A stretch of DNA of 64,000 bases from Gordonia shandongensis DSM 45094 (GCF_000423025.1 NZ_AUHE01000001.1:62001-126000), one strand, 5' to 3'. Shown: positions 1-9,661, numbered from the stretch's first letter. Notes: a model not told the origin generated them from the sequence alone. Made by a program: numbers and translations.

Positions 1-223
1 CGGTGTGCGCGGCGGCCAACTGCTCCACCGACGCGAGGTGATTCGCCTGGGCCACCCCGTAGGCGACCGCGAACTCCTGCCCGATCAGGCCGAACACCGC
101 GGTCACCGCCGCCGATACCGCGACGGTGTCGAGAGCCCCCGCCGCCGCCGTCGCACCGCCCAACGCGGCGGCCGTGGCGCCGAAGGTCTGCAGCGTCTCG
201 GGCTGCACACTCACCTGGTTCAC
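1..223 (-). CDS. ESX secretion-target protein, EspC/WXG100-like (partial)
   Basis: The reading frame runs off the left edge, so only about 74 N-terminal residues are visible. It opens at a GTG (223) preceded by AAGGGGGAG; GTG codons at 214 and 208 are alternatives. The peptide begins MNQVSVQPETL and is a small, Ala-rich, mostly helical sequence ending near 'VAQANHLASVEQLAAAHT', which is the look of type VII secretion-associated targets of the EspC/DUF2580 kind (established family; assignment by eye). It lies 56 bp downstream of two YbaB-like genes on the same strand and near an EspI-like ATPase, as expected inside an ESX locus. The C-terminal secretion signal is outside the window. Confidence 0.6.
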   Translation of the reverse strand, partial: MNQVSVQPETLQTFGATAAALGGATAAAGALDTVAVSAAVTAVFGLIGQEFAVAYGVAQANHLASVEQLAAAHT

Positions 224-279
224 ATCTCCCCCTTGATGCTCGACCGCCCCGAATGCTCCCCGGAGGCGGGTGTGGTCCC

Positions 280-684
280 CTATGACGTTGGACGCACCGG
301 ACCACGATTCGGTTCCAGCGACTCACCGGTCGGGTCGGTTCCGGTCAGATCGGTTCCGGTCAGGTCGGCGAACTCCTCGCAGAACTCCCGCATGATCTCG
401 CCGCGGACGGCGAACACCTCGGTCGCGGCTCGGATGGCCGCCCCGACGATCGCCTCGGCGAGCCGGGCGGCCCGACCGCCGCCGGCTCCGTCGAGAATCG
501 TCAAGTCGATCATCGCGCCGTGGCCGTCCACCTCCACCCGCACCCGGCCGTCGTCTCCGACACCGACGGCTCGCAGCGACGACAGTCGACGTCCGACGTC
601 CTCGAGGGCGCCGAGCTGATCCCGAGCTCGATCCTGCAGGGCATCCATCGCGGCGTTCCCCGTCCCGAACCGGTCGACGGTCAT
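280..684 (-). CDS. YbaB/EbfC-like ESX-associated protein with C-terminal tandem repeat
   Basis: 134 residues. The start chosen is the ATG at 684 because it overlaps the stop of the upstream gene by 4 bp (ATGA), implying translational coupling; longer readings of the frame have no support. The sequence has the YbaB/EbfC pattern: an N-terminal amphipathic helix, a short beta region (VRVEVDGHGAMIDLTI) and a helical C-terminal half. Such proteins occur in mycobacterial ESX loci (EspL is the known example); function is not well defined. The tail carries a 15-bp DNA repeat (about 321-365) giving an LTGTD peptide repeat. Not a catalytic protein as far as can be seen. Confidence 0.6.
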   Translation of the reverse strand: MTVDRFGTGNAAMDALQDRARDQLGALEDVGRRLSSLRAVGVGDDGRVRVEVDGHGAMIDLTILDGAGGGRAARLAEAIVGAAIRAATEVFAVRGEIMREFCEEFADLTGTDLTGTDPTGESLEPNRGPVRPTS

Positions 685-1088
685 CGTCGCCTCCGCGCAC
701 CGCACCGGTCGGCCGCGGCCTCCGCCGTCACCAGGTCGTCGCGCGACGGCAGCCCGAGGAGCGCGAGCGCATCGGCGCTCACGCCGCCGGCCCCGAGCGC
801 CTCGCGGGTGTGGACTCCGGCTGCGGTGCCCGCCAGCCGGCACAGGGCGAGGATCTCCTCGGCCAATGCCGCCGGCGATCGTCTCATCGCCGCCGAGGCC
901 AGCGTCATCCGCACCGGGAGTCCGGCAGCGGTGCACGTGACGGAGATGGTTCCCGTCCGCGATGCGACCGACATCAAACCGTCGTCGCCCGATCCCCCGG
1001 ATTCCGCTCCGGGATGTCCCGGGACCGCCGGTCCGCGCGGGTTACCGGATCCAGATGTACGTTCCGAGTCGTGTTCCTCTCCCGTCAT
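681..1088 (-). CDS. YbaB-like ESX-associated protein
   Basis: 135 residues from the ATG at 1088; GTG at 1136 and ATG at 974 are alternatives, and no start has a strong ribosome-binding site. The first ~38 residues are a Gly/Ser/Pro-rich, low-complexity segment. From residue ~39 (MSVASRTGTISV) a YbaB-like fold is suggested: beta strands, then 'MRRSPAALAEEILALCRLA', a helix typical of actinobacterial YbaB-family proteins. The stop overlaps the next YbaB-like gene by 4 bp, so the two are probably co-translated and may form a pair. Divergent from the EspI-like ATPase gene. Family call by pattern only. Confidence 0.5.
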   Translation of the reverse strand: MTGEEHDSERTSGSGNPRGPAVPGHPGAESGGSGDDGLMSVASRTGTISVTCTAAGLPVRMTLASAAMRRSPAALAEEILALCRLAGTAAGVHTREALGAGGVSADALALLGLPSRDDLVTAEAAADRCGARRRR

Positions 1089-1213
1089 GCGAGTTAGACG
1101 CGCCCCGATCCGATTCGGTTCCATCCCCCGATTCACGGGCGTGTCGGTCGATGCGGTGATTACCGTCGGCGAGACACGGTGACCGCTCGGTCACCGACGT
1201 ACGAGGGGGACCC

Positions 1214-2440
1214 ATGACCGTGCACGACACCGACGATCCGAACATCGAGCGCATCGCCGACGCCCCGCCGTGGCTGTCCGCGCAGCCGGCCGCCGACATC
1301 GACCTGTCGGCCCTGCTCGGCGGTGCGGTCGCGGCACATCCGACGACGATGCCCGGTCCCGGACCGGTCGCCGGACCTCCACCGACACCCGTTCCTCCGC
1401 CGCCACCCGTTCCCACCCCGATCCCCGTTCCGGCCCCGATCCCCGTTCCGACACCGACACCCGTTTCTCCCGCCCGCGCCGCCGGCCCGCAGCCCGGGCG
1501 CGCCGTCGGCCCCGCACTCGACCAGGTCGCGTTGCTCCGCAGGGCGCGTCACGCACCGGCGCACGGGTGGCGACGCGCGGTCCACACCCTCACCGCGGGC
1601 ATGGTGAACCCGGGAGAGTCGACCGCGCAGATCGAATACCAGCAGCTGATCGAACGGCTGCGTCGCCCGATCCGCGGCGACTACCGCATCGCGGTGCTGT
1701 CGTTGAAGGGCGGCGTCGGCAAGACCACCACCGTCGTCGGGTTGGGCGCCACATTCGCCTCCCTGCGAGGAGACCGGGTGATCGCCGTCGACGCCAACCC
1801 CGACCTGGGGACCCTGGCGCAGCGGGTCCCCCTGCAGACACCGTCAACGGTGCGGAACCTCCTGGCCGATCCCTCCGTGCACCGGTACTCCGACGTCCGT
1901 GTTCACACGTCGCAGGCGGCGAACCGGCTGGAGGTCCTCGCATCGGAACGCGACCCGGCGGCGGCGGAGGCGTTCAGCGAGGACGAGTACCGCGGGGTCC
2001 TGACCATCCTGCAGCGCTTCTACAACATCATCATCACCGACTGCGGGACCGGCATGAGCCACAGTGCGATGCGCGGTGTGCTCGCCACCGCCGACGCCGT
2101 GGTCCTCGTCTCGTCGCCCGCGCTCGACGGCGCGCGCAGCGCCGGCGCCACCCTCGACTGGCTCGCCGGCCACGGCTACGGCCACCTCATCGACCGCTGC
2201 GTCGTCGTGCTGAGCTCAGCGCGACCCGGCGCGTCCACGATCGATCTGGACCAGTTGGCCCAGCATTTCCTCACCCGCTGCCGAGCCGTGCACACCATCG
2301 GGTTCGACGATCACCTCGCCGAGGGCGCCGAGATCGATCTCGGCCTGCTGCGCCGATCGACCCGCCGCAGCCTGGTGGAGTTGGCCGCGGTCATCGCCGA
2401 CGACTTCGGGAATCCGCCGGTCCGCCGATCGCAGGTGTGA
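1214..2440 (+). CDS. EspI-like proline-rich MinD/ParA-type ATPase
   Basis: 408 residues, ATG preceded by GAGGGGGA. Residues ~45-85 are a Pro/Val/Thr-rich linker (repeated P-x-P-V), followed by a MinD/ParA-type ATPase domain: deviant Walker A KGGVGKTT at 165-172, a switch-like VDANPDLGTL, and a hydrophobic strand ending in Asp (NIIITDCGTG). Proline-rich plus MinD-like is the architecture of EspI and related ESX-associated ATPases, which are thought to modulate secretion. The gene is divergent from the two YbaB-like genes and convergent with truA. In M. tuberculosis the ESX-4 locus also sits beside rplQ-truA (established), so this is probably the edge of an ESX-4-type locus (inference). Confidence 0.75.
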   Translation: MTVHDTDDPNIERIADAPPWLSAQPAADIDLSALLGGAVAAHPTTMPGPGPVAGPPPTPVPPPPPVPTPIPVPAPIPVPTPTPVSPARAAGPQPGRAVGPALDQVALLRRARHAPAHGWRRAVHTLTAGMVNPGESTAQIEYQQLIERLRRPIRGDYRIAVLSLKGGVGKTTTVVGLGATFASLRGDRVIAVDANPDLGTLAQRVPLQTPSTVRNLLADPSVHRYSDVRVHTSQAANRLEVLASERDPAAAEAFSEDEYRGVLTILQRFYNIIITDCGTGMSHSAMRGVLATADAVVLVSSPALDGARSAGATLDWLAGHGYGHLIDRCVVVLSSARPGASTIDLDQLAQHFLTRCRAVHTIGFDDHLAEGAEIDLGLLRRSTRRSLVELAAVIADDFGNPPVRRSQV

Positions 2441-2450
2441 GGCGCCGCCC

Positions 2451-3380
2451 TCAGCAGCACCCATCAGCGTTGTCGGCGTCATCGGCATTGTTCGCGAGGT
2501 CTGCGGCATCGCGGACGTCCCGTGTGCGCTCGTTGCGGGCGGCCCACTGCTCCGGCGGCGGATAGTCCACACCGGTGAGCGTGAGCCCCCGCGCCTGGGC
2601 GACGGGGACCTGTGACGATCTGGTGCGCTCTGCCAGCAGACCCGCACACCAGTCGACGGTGCGCCGTCCGTCCCCGACGGATGCGACCGCGCCCACGAGG
2701 GAACGCACCATCGACCAGCAGAACGCGTCCGCGCGGACCTCCCCGATGACGACGGCACCGGCACGACGCCACCGAAAACCCTGGAGTTCGCGGATGGTCG
2801 TCGCGCCCTCGCGGAAACGACAGAACGCGGCGAAGTCGTTCAACCCCACGAGACGCGCCGACGCCTCGTTCATCGCGTCGACGTCGAGCGGCCGACTCCA
2901 GTCCGCGGTGTTCCGGGCATGGATCGGGTCCGCTCCCCACGGGGCGTCGCTGAGTCGGTACTCGTAGGTCCGCGCCACCGCCGAGAACCGTGCGTCGAAG
3001 TCAGCGGAGACCACGTCGACCCGCAGGACCCGCACATCGTCGGGCAGCATCTTGGCCAGCCGCCGCACCAGCCGCGACGGGTCGCCGTCGATCGACCGGG
3101 TCTGCAGTGACGACGCCGGCACATCGCAGTGGGCCACCTGCGCCGTCGCGTGGACGCCGGCGTCGGTGCGTCCGGCGACGGTGAGGCGGACCGGGACGCG
3201 GAGCACGGTGCCGAGCGTGTCCTGCACCGTCTGGCACACGGTGCGCCGCCCCGGTTGCACGGCCCAGCCGGAGAAGTCGGTGCCGTCGTAGCCGATGAGC
3301 AGTCGAAGCCGCACCTGCTCGTCACCGTCCCTGCGCACCCCGTCCGCGTGCTCGCCGTCGGTGTCGGCGTCCTCGTTCAC
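2451..3380 (-). CDS. truA: tRNA pseudouridine(38-40) synthase TruA
   Basis: 309 residues. TruA isomerises uridines 38-40 in the anticodon stem-loop of tRNAs. The catalytic-Asp motif GRTDAGVHA is present (Asp73), with the family's [15 protein letters not shown] near the N-terminus and the ARTYEYRL and FAAFCR blocks. The GTG at 3380 was chosen because AGGAGG lies 6 bp upstream; a longer frame reaches 3443 but would run through the rplQ terminator. The C-terminal ~25 residues are an Asn/Asp/Ala-rich tail not needed for the fold. It follows rplQ, as in many actinobacteria, but is separated from it by a strong hairpin. Confidence 0.95.
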   Translation of the reverse strand: MNEDADTDGEHADGVRRDGDEQVRLRLLIGYDGTDFSGWAVQPGRRTVCQTVQDTLGTVLRVPVRLTVAGRTDAGVHATAQVAHCDVPASSLQTRSIDGDPSRLVRRLAKMLPDDVRVLRVDVVSADFDARFSAVARTYEYRLSDAPWGADPIHARNTADWSRPLDVDAMNEASARLVGLNDFAAFCRFREGATTIRELQGFRWRRAGAVVIGEVRADAFCWSMVRSLVGAVASVGDGRRTVDWCAGLLAERTRSSQVPVAQARGLTLTGVDYPPPEQWAARNERTRDVRDAADLANNADDADNADGCC

Positions 3381-3420
3381 GGGTTCCTCCTGACTCCCAA
3401 CGGTCCCGTCTGACAGACGA

Positions 3421-3459
3421 CGAACCCGTCGGCACCGCGTCACGGTGCCGACGGGTTCG
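3421..3459 (-). terminator. Hairpin terminator after rplQ
   Basis: A perfect 17-bp inverted repeat (CGAACCCGTCGGCACCG and its complement) with a 5-nt loop lies 30 bp beyond the rplQ stop and 41 bp before truA. There is no U-tract, which is common for actinobacterial terminators. It probably ends most infA-rplQ operon transcripts. Confidence 0.75.
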
Positions 3460-3489
3460 TCGGTGGATTCGTCTGGCGACGAGCCCTAC

Positions 3490-4068
3490 TTACTTGTCGT
3501 CGGTGCCGTCGACGTCGACCCCGGCCTCGGCTGCGTCATCGGCAGTCGCGGCGGCCTGGTTCTCGTCAGCGGCCTCGGCCACGGCCTCGGCGTTCTCGAC
3601 CTCGGCCTCGGTGGCCTCCGCCTCGACGCTCTCGACCACGTTCTGCTCGGCCGCGGCCTTCTTCTTCGACGCCGCCGCGCGGGTGGCGCGGTTGGCCTCG
3701 GACGATGCGGTCTTCTCGCGCACCAGCTCGATGACCGCCATCGGGGCGTTGTCGCCCTTGCGCGGCATCGTCTTGATGATGCGGGTGTAGCCGCCGTCGC
3801 GGTCGGCGAAGAACGGACCGATCTCCGCGAACAGGACGTGGACGATCTCCGTGTCGCGGATGTCCTTCATGACCTCGCGACGATTGGCCAGCTGGCCCTT
3901 CTTCGCGTGGCTGATCAGCTTCTCGGCGTACGGGCGCAGCCGCTTGGCCTTGGCTTCGGTGGTGGTGATTCGACCGTGCTCGAAGAGCGCCGTGGCGAGG
4001 TTCGCCAACATCGCCTTCTGGTGGCTGGCCGACCCGCCGAGACGGGCACCCTTGGTGGGCTTGGGCAT
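3490..4068 (-). CDS. rplQ: 50S ribosomal protein L17
   Basis: 192 residues, beginning [20 protein letters not shown]. Residues 1-~120 are the conserved L17 core, which binds 23S rRNA near the exit tunnel. After residue ~135 comes a long Ala/Glu/Asp-rich acidic tail ending DVDGTDDK; actinobacterial L17 proteins often carry such extensions, and it is likely disordered. It is the last gene of the infA-rpmJ-rpsM-rpsK-rpsD-rpoA-rplQ operon, 123 bp after rpoA. Confidence 0.97.
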   Translation of the reverse strand: MPKPTKGARLGGSASHQKAMLANLATALFEHGRITTTEAKAKRLRPYAEKLISHAKKGQLANRREVMKDIRDTEIVHVLFAEIGPFFADRDGGYTRIIKTMPRKGDNAPMAVIELVREKTASSEANRATRAAASKKKAAAEQNVVESVEAEATEAEVENAEAVAEAADENQAAATADDAAEAGVDVDGTDDK

Positions 4069-4191
4069 TTCTTACTCCTAGGGGAGACTCTCGATCTCGC
4101 GACCGGAAGTCCGTAGGTCAGTGAAAGAACCTGTATGTCGGCGGTTCCCTGAACGCTACGCGCCGCGGAACCGGTGGTTGAGTTCAGGCAG

Positions 4192-5244
4192 TTACAGCTG
4201 CTCGGTCTCGGCGTAATCCTCGCCGCCGTCCGCGTCGAACGGCGCCTCGTCCGACCACGTGCCGGTGGCCGGGTCGTACCCGGCGACCTGCGACGGATCG
4301 AAGCTGGCCGGGCTGTCCTTGAGGGACAGGCTCAGGCTGTGGAGCTTGACCTTGACCTCGTCGATCGACTTCTGGCCGAAGTTGCGGATGTCGAGGAGGT
4401 CCGACTCGGTGCGTGCGACCAGCTCGCCGACGGTGTGAACACCCTCGCGCTTGAGGCAGTTGTACGACCGGACGGTGAGCTCCAGATCCTCGATCGGCAG
4501 GCTGAAGGCGGCGATGTGATCGGCCTCGGCGGGCGAGGGTCCGATCTCGATGCCTTCGGCCTCGACGTTCAGCTCACGGGCCAGACCGAAGAGCTCCACC
4601 AGGGTGCCGCCGGCCGACGCCAGGGCGTCGCGGGCGGTCATGGAGTTCTTCGTCTCGACGTCGAGCACCAGACGATCGAAGTCGGTGCGCTGCTCGACAC
4701 GAGTGGCCTCGACCTTGTAGGTCACCTTGAGGACCGGCGAGTAGATCGAGTCGACCGGGATGCGGCCGATCTCGGCGCCGGTGGCCTTGTTCTGCACGGC
4801 GGGCACGTAGCCGCGGCCCCGCTCGACGACGAGCTCGATCTCGAGCTTGCCCTTGTCGTTGAGGGTCGCGATGTGCAGGTCGGGGTTGTGCACGGTGACG
4901 CCGGCGGGCGGCACGATGTCCGCACCGGTGACGGCACCCGGCCCCTGCTTACGCACGTACATGGTGACCGGCTCGTCCTCTTCGGAGCTCACCACGAGTC
5001 CCTTGAGGTTCAGGATGATGTCGGTGACGTCTTCCTTCACTCCGGGGACGGTGGTGAATTCGTGCAGGACACCGTCGATGCGGATGCTGGTGACCGCTGC
5101 GCCCGGGATGGACGACAGCAGCGTGCGCCGCAGCGAGTTGCCGAGCGTGTAGCCGAAGCCCGGCTCGAGGGGCTCGATCGTGAACTTCGAGCGGTTCTCG
5201 GCGATGACCTCTTCGGACAGAGCGGGTCGCTGTGAGATGAGCAT
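4192..5244 (-). CDS. rpoA: RNA polymerase alpha subunit
   Basis: 350 residues, ATG start with an upstream GAAGGAGAATC. The N-terminal domain (about 1-230) shows the assembly signatures [20 protein letters not shown] and the alpha-dimer region. The C-terminal domain (about 260-325) has the DNA/activator-contacting [20 protein letters not shown] and [11 protein letters not shown] blocks. The acidic tail after 325 is typical of high-GC Gram-positives. It sits in the usual rpsD-rpoA-rplQ order, with 92 bp to rpsD. Confidence 0.98.
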   Translation of the reverse strand: MLISQRPALSEEVIAENRSKFTIEPLEPGFGYTLGNSLRRTLLSSIPGAAVTSIRIDGVLHEFTTVPGVKEDVTDIILNLKGLVVSSEEDEPVTMYVRKQGPGAVTGADIVPPAGVTVHNPDLHIATLNDKGKLEIELVVERGRGYVPAVQNKATGAEIGRIPVDSIYSPVLKVTYKVEATRVEQRTDFDRLVLDVETKNSMTARDALASAGGTLVELFGLARELNVEAEGIEIGPSPAEADHIAAFSLPIEDLELTVRSYNCLKREGVHTVGELVARTESDLLDIRNFGQKSIDEVKVKLHSLSLSLKDSPASFDPSQVAGYDPATGTWSDEAPFDADGGEDYAETEQL

Positions 5245-5336
5245 GAGGTGGGATTCTCCTTCGGCCGCCCACTATTTGACGGCCACGAGGGGTGGACCGA
5301 GCAGCTGCTGCTGCTCGACGGATGCGCGAGCGGCTC

Positions 5337-5942
5337 TTACTTCGAGTAGAACTCGACGATGAGCTGCTCGGTGAGCGGGACGTCGATCTGAGCACGCTCG
5401 GGCACGGAGTGCACGAGGATGCGCAGCGTCGACGGGACCACCTGCAGCCAGGCCGGAACCGGACGTTCGCCGAGGGTCTCCTTGGCGATCTGGAACGGCG
5501 TGGTCTGCAACGACTTCGGACGGACGTCGATGATGTCGTACTGGCTCACGCGGTAGCTGGGCACGTCCACGCGGACACCGTTGACGGTGAAGTGGCCGTG
5601 GCTGACCATCTGGCGAGCCTGACGACGGGTCCGTGCCAGGCCGGCGCGGTACACGACGTTGTCGAGGCGGGTCTCGAGGATCTGCAGCAGGATGTCGCCG
5701 GTCTTGCCGCCGCGACGATTCGCCTCCTCGTAGTAGCGCCGGAACTGCTTCTCCATGACGCCGTAGGTGAAGCGAGCCTTCTGCTTCTCCTGCAGCTGGA
5801 GCAGGTACTCGGTCTCCTTGATCCGCGCACGACCGTGCTGGCCGGGCGGGTAGGGACGCTTCTCGAACGCCTGGTCGCCGCCGATCAGGTCGACGCGAAG
5901 GCGACGGGACTTCTTGGTGGCGGGGCCGGTATAGCGAGCCAT
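5337..5942 (-). CDS. rpsD: 30S ribosomal protein S4 (zinc-free form)
   Basis: 201 residues, starting MARYTGPATKKSRRL. S4 is a primary 16S rRNA-binding assembly protein. The N-terminal region has no cysteine cluster, so this is the zinc-independent (C-minus) version usual in actinobacteria. The S4 RNA-binding domain is visible around residues 90-155 (RLDNVVYRAGLARTRRQARQ, then VSHGHFTVNG). It lies between rpsK (24-bp gap) and rpoA in one operon. Confidence 0.97.
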   Translation of the reverse strand: MARYTGPATKKSRRLRVDLIGGDQAFEKRPYPPGQHGRARIKETEYLLQLQEKQKARFTYGVMEKQFRRYYEEANRRGGKTGDILLQILETRLDNVVYRAGLARTRRQARQMVSHGHFTVNGVRVDVPSYRVSQYDIIDVRPKSLQTTPFQIAKETLGERPVPAWLQVVPSTLRILVHSVPERAQIDVPLTEQLIVEFYSK

Positions 5943-5966
5943 TGTTTCTTCTTCCTCCCTTTCCCG

Positions 5967-6374
5967 CTAGACCCGGCGCCGCTTGGGCGGACGGCAGCCG
6001 TTGTGCGGCTGCGGGGTCACATCGGAGATGGTGCCGACTTCGAGGCCTGCCGCCTGCAGCGACCGGATGGCGGTCTCACGACCCGAACCCGGTCCCTTGA
6101 CGAAGACGTCGACCTTCTTGACGCCGTTCTCCTGTGCCTTGCGGGCCGCGTTCTCGGCGGCGAGCTGAGCGGCGAACGGGGTGCTCTTACGCGAACCCTT
6201 GAAACCGACGTGGCCGGAGCTGGCCCAGCTGACCACGTTGCCCTCGGGGTCGGTGATCGAGACGATGGTGTTGTTGAACGTCGACTTGATGTGGGCGTGG
6301 CCCAGCGGGACGTTCTTCTTATCGCGACGACGAGTGCCCTTCTTGGGGCCTGCGCTACGTGACTTGGGCGGCAT
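5967..6374 (-). CDS. rpsK: 30S ribosomal protein S11
   Basis: 135 residues, [20 protein letters not shown] start. S11 sits on the platform of the small subunit. The family core is clear ([50 protein letters not shown] at the C-terminus). Its ATG shares the A of the rpsM stop (TAATG), so the two genes are translationally coupled. Confidence 0.97.
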   Translation of the reverse strand: MPPKSRSAGPKKGTRRRDKKNVPLGHAHIKSTFNNTIVSITDPEGNVVSWASSGHVGFKGSRKSTPFAAQLAAENAARKAQENGVKKVDVFVKGPGSGRETAIRSLQAAGLEVGTISDVTPQPHNGCRPPKRRRV

Positions 6375-6742
6375 TACTTCTTCTTCCCGGCGATGGTCTT
6401 CTTCGGGCCCTTGCGAGTGCGGGCATTGGTCTTGGTGCGCTGACCGTGGACCGGCAGGCCGCGACGGTGTCGCAGACCCTGGTAGCAGCCGATCTCGATC
6501 TTGCGGCGGATGTCGGCCTGCACCTCGCGGCGCAGGTCGCCCTCGACCTTGACCGAGGCCTCGATGTACTCACGAAGCTTGGCGACGTCACCATCGGTGA
6601 GGTCCTTGGCGCGCAGGTCCGGCGAGATGCCGGTTGCCGCGAGGATCTCCTGCGAGGTGGTACGACCAACTCCGTAGATGTAGGTGAGTGCGATCTCCAG
6701 CCGCTTTTCGCGGGGGAGGTCCACACCTGCAACACGTGCCAT
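6374..6742 (-). CDS. rpsM: 30S ribosomal protein S13
   Basis: 122 residues, [20 protein letters not shown] start. S13 is a head protein contacting the P-site tRNA and 23S rRNA. The H2TH-like core and basic tail ([20 protein letters not shown]) are intact. It is third in the infA operon, 172 bp after rpmJ; I see no separate promoter I would defend in that gap. Confidence 0.97.
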   Translation of the reverse strand: MARVAGVDLPREKRLEIALTYIYGVGRTTSQEILAATGISPDLRAKDLTDGDVAKLREYIEASVKVEGDLRREVQADIRRKIEIGCYQGLRHRRGLPVHGQRTKTNARTRKGPKKTIAGKKK

Positions 6743-6914
6743 GTGGCGATTCCTTCACTGTTTCAGAGGTCTGCTCCCAGTCCGTCCCGGACTCTGCGCC
6801 GGGCCCCGGCCTCTGAACCGGGGGTGGGCATCCGCGCGTCTGCGGTTGCTGGTGCTGGAAGTTTCCTAGTCGTGACGATGTTCAGTTGTTCTCTCAAGCG
6901 ACCTTGAGAAGCGA

Positions 6915-7028
6915 TCAGCCCTGACGCTGCTTGTGACGCAGGTTCTCGCAGATCACCATGACCCGACCGTTGCGGCGGATCACCTTGCACTTCTCGCAGA
7001 TCGGCTTGACGCTCGGCTTGACCTTCAC
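6915..7028 (-). CDS. rpmJ: 50S ribosomal protein L36 (zinc-binding form)
   Basis: 37 residues from a GTG at 7028; the gene is too short to show up in a simple ORF list. The protein reads [20 protein letters not shown] followed by [17 protein letters not shown], with the Cys-x2-Cys, Cys and His ligands of the zinc-containing L36. It lies between infA (93 bp) and rpsM, its standard position. Confidence 0.95.
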   Translation of the reverse strand: MKVKPSVKPICEKCKVIRRNGRVMVICENLRHKQRQG

Positions 7029-7121
7029 GTCAGCTTCTCCCTTTATCTTCGGCGGCGTTATGCCATGGGCACTCCACGACGGCGACTCGTCGACGACGGT
7101 CGGCGACGTCTCGCGCGAGGG

Positions 7122-7343
7122 TTACTTGTACCGGTAGACGATGCGTCCGCGAGCGAGGTCGTAGGGCGAGAGCTCCACGACCACGCGATCCTCGGGGAGG
7201 ATGCGAATGTAGTGCTGCCGCATCTTGCCGCTGATGTGGGCGAGCACTTTGTGCCCGTTCTCCAGCTCGATGCGGAACATTGCATTGGGCAGAGGCTCGA
7301 TCACACGACCCTCGACCTCAATGGCCCCATCTTTCTTCGCCAT
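7122..7343 (-). CDS. infA: Translation initiation factor IF-1
   Basis: 73 residues, [20 protein letters not shown] start; a single S1/OB-fold protein that occupies the A site of the 30S subunit during initiation. The conserved [20 protein letters not shown] and [18 protein letters not shown] blocks are present. It is the first gene of the operon and is preceded by a ~150-nt leader and a good promoter (7502-7530). Confidence 0.98.
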   Translation of the reverse strand: MAKKDGAIEVEGRVIEPLPNAMFRIELENGHKVLAHISGKMRQHYIRILPEDRVVVELSPYDLARGRIVYRYK

Positions 7344-7501
7344 ATCCTCCGCGATTCCCCGGCGACTTCCGTGTCAGACCGGTCCTTCTGCTTCGTCTAT
7401 CCGCTACGGTGGCGATATCGCACGGCCACCCCGGTCCGTCGTCCCCCGAGGGAGGCGTGCCGGACACGGGCGCGCGTGAGCGCACGACGCACCGACGTTC
7501 T

Positions 7502-7530
7502 ACTGTACGCGAGGCGCGTCTCTCATCCAA
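7502..7530 (-). promoter_or_regulatory. infA operon promoter
   Basis: On the minus strand, TTGGAT (7530-7525), a 17-bp spacer and TACAGT (7507-7502) form a sigma-A-type promoter about 160 bp before infA. The spacing and hexamers match those seen before rpsJ, rpsH and rplN in this window. Confidence 0.7.
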
Positions 7531-7558
7531 ACCGTGCGCTGCGGTTTCCCAACGCCGG

Positions 7559-9595
7559 TCACCCGATGGGCCGGTTGCTCGGCACGGTGATCCAACTCGG
7601 CGCATGCGGGTCGAGCAGAATGTGCTCGGGCTTGAGTTGACTCGCGTGAGAGATCGGACCGAACGAGACCGCACGAGGCGCGTTGAGCGCGTACACCGAA
7701 ACCCGCAGACGATGCCCCGGCTTGAGGAGGGCGTCGGTCCCGAGGAGTCCGACGTCGAGGGTCGTGATGGCTCCTGGTTTGACGGGCTTGAGGCTGTAGG
7801 CGTCCAGTGCGTAGTACGGGTCGGTGAGATCTCCGTTCGGCGCGTAGCCGGACTTCGATGGTACGAGCTGGTCGCGGACTGAGACGGTCATCGATCCGGT
7901 GCTGATGACGTGACTGCTGCCGTCGGGCGCAACGTCGCTGGCGACCACTGAGAAGAATCCGTCGCGCGCATCCACCTGAGTTCGGAGGTGGACGTTGAGC
8001 GGGCCGTTGACGCTCGTGGTCCGGGCGACCTTCGGAGAGGTGAAGGTGAGTGCACCGCGTTCGGCTATCCGATTGTCCTGCGAGCAGGCGTCGATCGGCA
8101 GCGGGAGGCCCGTCTGGTCACGTGTGGCGTCGTTGGAGCACAGGGTGGTGATTCCCGGCGCGACGGTCCACTTGGCGGCGGTGCGCGTCGGCCGGTCGGA
8201 CAGCGAGCCGTCGCGGACGGAGGTCGGGGAGGTCCCGCTGCGCCGCGGTGTCAGATAGAGGCGTCGATGTTCCTGCCCCGGCCGGGGGAATTGGTCGGAC
8301 TGCACCCAGCCGCCGCCGATCTGGTGGCTCGTCGCGGGACGGTAGCGGTCTATCCCGTTGTCGACTCCCTTGAGCCACTTGTCGAACCATGCCTTCTGCA
8401 GCACGTCCATGGCCGGCGGGGCTCCCCGCCGGTTCTGGTCCCACCCGCCGGTGATGTGCATGAAGTCGCCCATGATGAGCTTCTTCTTGTCGGACGTGAG
8501 CCCCGACAGTTGCGAGAGGGTCCGCCACTCCATATTGGTGAACAGGTCGTGCCAACCACCGGTCACGAACGTCGGGATGTCGATCTTGGCGGCGTCGGTG
8601 TAGAGCGCTTTGCGGTAGGTCGAGTTGATGCTGACCAGATCCTTCGCGGCGCCGGTGAGGCTGCCGACGGTCGGCGCGAAGAGCCCCTGAAGGTATGCGT
8701 CGAAGAAGACTGCGGGATTCTGCAGGCGCTGCACGAGTGCCTTGACGTCGAACTGGCCGCGCAACAGGCTCGGGAAGTCGGGGATGAACTTGGCACTGTT
8801 GACCAGGGTCAGCCACAACCCGAGGAAGCCCGCGCCGAAACCCGACCCGGGGGCCACGACGTCGGCGACGATGTCGGTCATCGGCGCGGCCGGGAAGATC
8901 GCTTCGAGGCCTTTCGGCCGTTTGGCTGCGGCCTGCATCTGGTTGATCGCCGAGTACGAGTAGCCGCTCATCCCGAGCTTCCCGTTGGAGTACGGCCGGT
9001 GGCGTGCCCAGTTGAGGACCTCGAGAGTGTCCTTCTGCTCGCGCGGCCCGAACACCTGCCAGACACCCTGCGAGGTGCCCGTGCCGCGCACGTCGACGAC
9101 GACTTGCGTGTAGCCGCTGCGTACCAGCTTCTGGTCTACCGAGAACACGCTGGGCAGTCCGCCGCTGAGCATCTTGGTGATCTCCTCGGCACCGGAGATC
9201 GGTGTGCCGCGCAGGCTGAGCATTCCGAGCAGGTTGGTGATGGTGGGCTGCAACACCGGGAAGTTGTAGAAAACTTCTGCGAGCATCGTGATCAGTTTAT
9301 TGTATGGGGTCATGTTCACGATGACGGGGAGCTTGGTGTCGACGGGCCGATTCGCGGCGTCTGCAGGCCGGTAGACGTCGGCACGGAGCACCGTCCCGTC
9401 CGACATCGTGATCGGAACGCTCGGGATCACCGCGATTCCCGGGTAGCGCTGCGGACCGTCGTGACTCCGAGTCCATGCCGCCGGACTGATGCCTGTCGGA
9501 CCAGCGTTGGCCGACGTACCGACCGCCGCAGCCACCCCGACGGCCATGGCGCCCGACACGAGAACAGCGATCGTCCGCCGCCAGAATCTCCGCAC
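7559..9595 (-). CDS. Exported CocE/NonD-type serine hydrolase (S15 family)
   Basis: 678 residues from a GTG with GAGAGGACGAGG upstream. Residues 1-~31 form a signal peptide (MRRFWRR, hydrophobic stretch, ...TSANA). The alpha/beta-hydrolase domain of the X-Pro dipeptidyl-peptidase/CocE type follows (~55-330), with the nucleophile motif GYSYS (Ser213) and an upstream DVRGTGTSQG block. A C-terminal jelly-roll domain (~430-670) is typical of the family. Family members cleave esters or X-Pro peptides; the substrate here is unknown. A secreted lipase/esterase-like role outside the membrane is likely. It stands alone, with its own promoter at 9662-9691. Confidence 0.85.
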   Translation of the reverse strand: MRRFWRRTIAVLVSGAMAVGVAAAVGTSANAGPTGISPAAWTRSHDGPQRYPGIAVIPSVPITMSDGTVLRADVYRPADAANRPVDTKLPVIVNMTPYNKLITMLAEVFYNFPVLQPTITNLLGMLSLRGTPISGAEEITKMLSGGLPSVFSVDQKLVRSGYTQVVVDVRGTGTSQGVWQVFGPREQKDTLEVLNWARHRPYSNGKLGMSGYSYSAINQMQAAAKRPKGLEAIFPAAPMTDIVADVVAPGSGFGAGFLGLWLTLVNSAKFIPDFPSLLRGQFDVKALVQRLQNPAVFFDAYLQGLFAPTVGSLTGAAKDLVSINSTYRKALYTDAAKIDIPTFVTGGWHDLFTNMEWRTLSQLSGLTSDKKKLIMGDFMHITGGWDQNRRGAPPAMDVLQKAWFDKWLKGVDNGIDRYRPATSHQIGGGWVQSDQFPRPGQEHRRLYLTPRRSGTSPTSVRDGSLSDRPTRTAAKWTVAPGITTLCSNDATRDQTGLPLPIDACSQDNRIAERGALTFTSPKVARTTSVNGPLNVHLRTQVDARDGFFSVVASDVAPDGSSHVISTGSMTVSVRDQLVPSKSGYAPNGDLTDPYYALDAYSLKPVKPGAITTLDVGLLGTDALLKPGHRLRVSVYALNAPRAVSFGPISHASQLKPEHILLDPHAPSWITVPSNRPIG

Positions 9596-9661
9596 GCCTC
9601 GTCCTCTCGATTGATCTCACACCACCCGCATCCCGCGGCGTGATGATCCTCACACTCCGTG

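Noticed and set aside
3380-3443. Upstream extension of truA to 3443
   Set aside because: It would run through the rplQ terminator hairpin and has no ribosome-binding site; the GTG at 3380 has AGGAGG.
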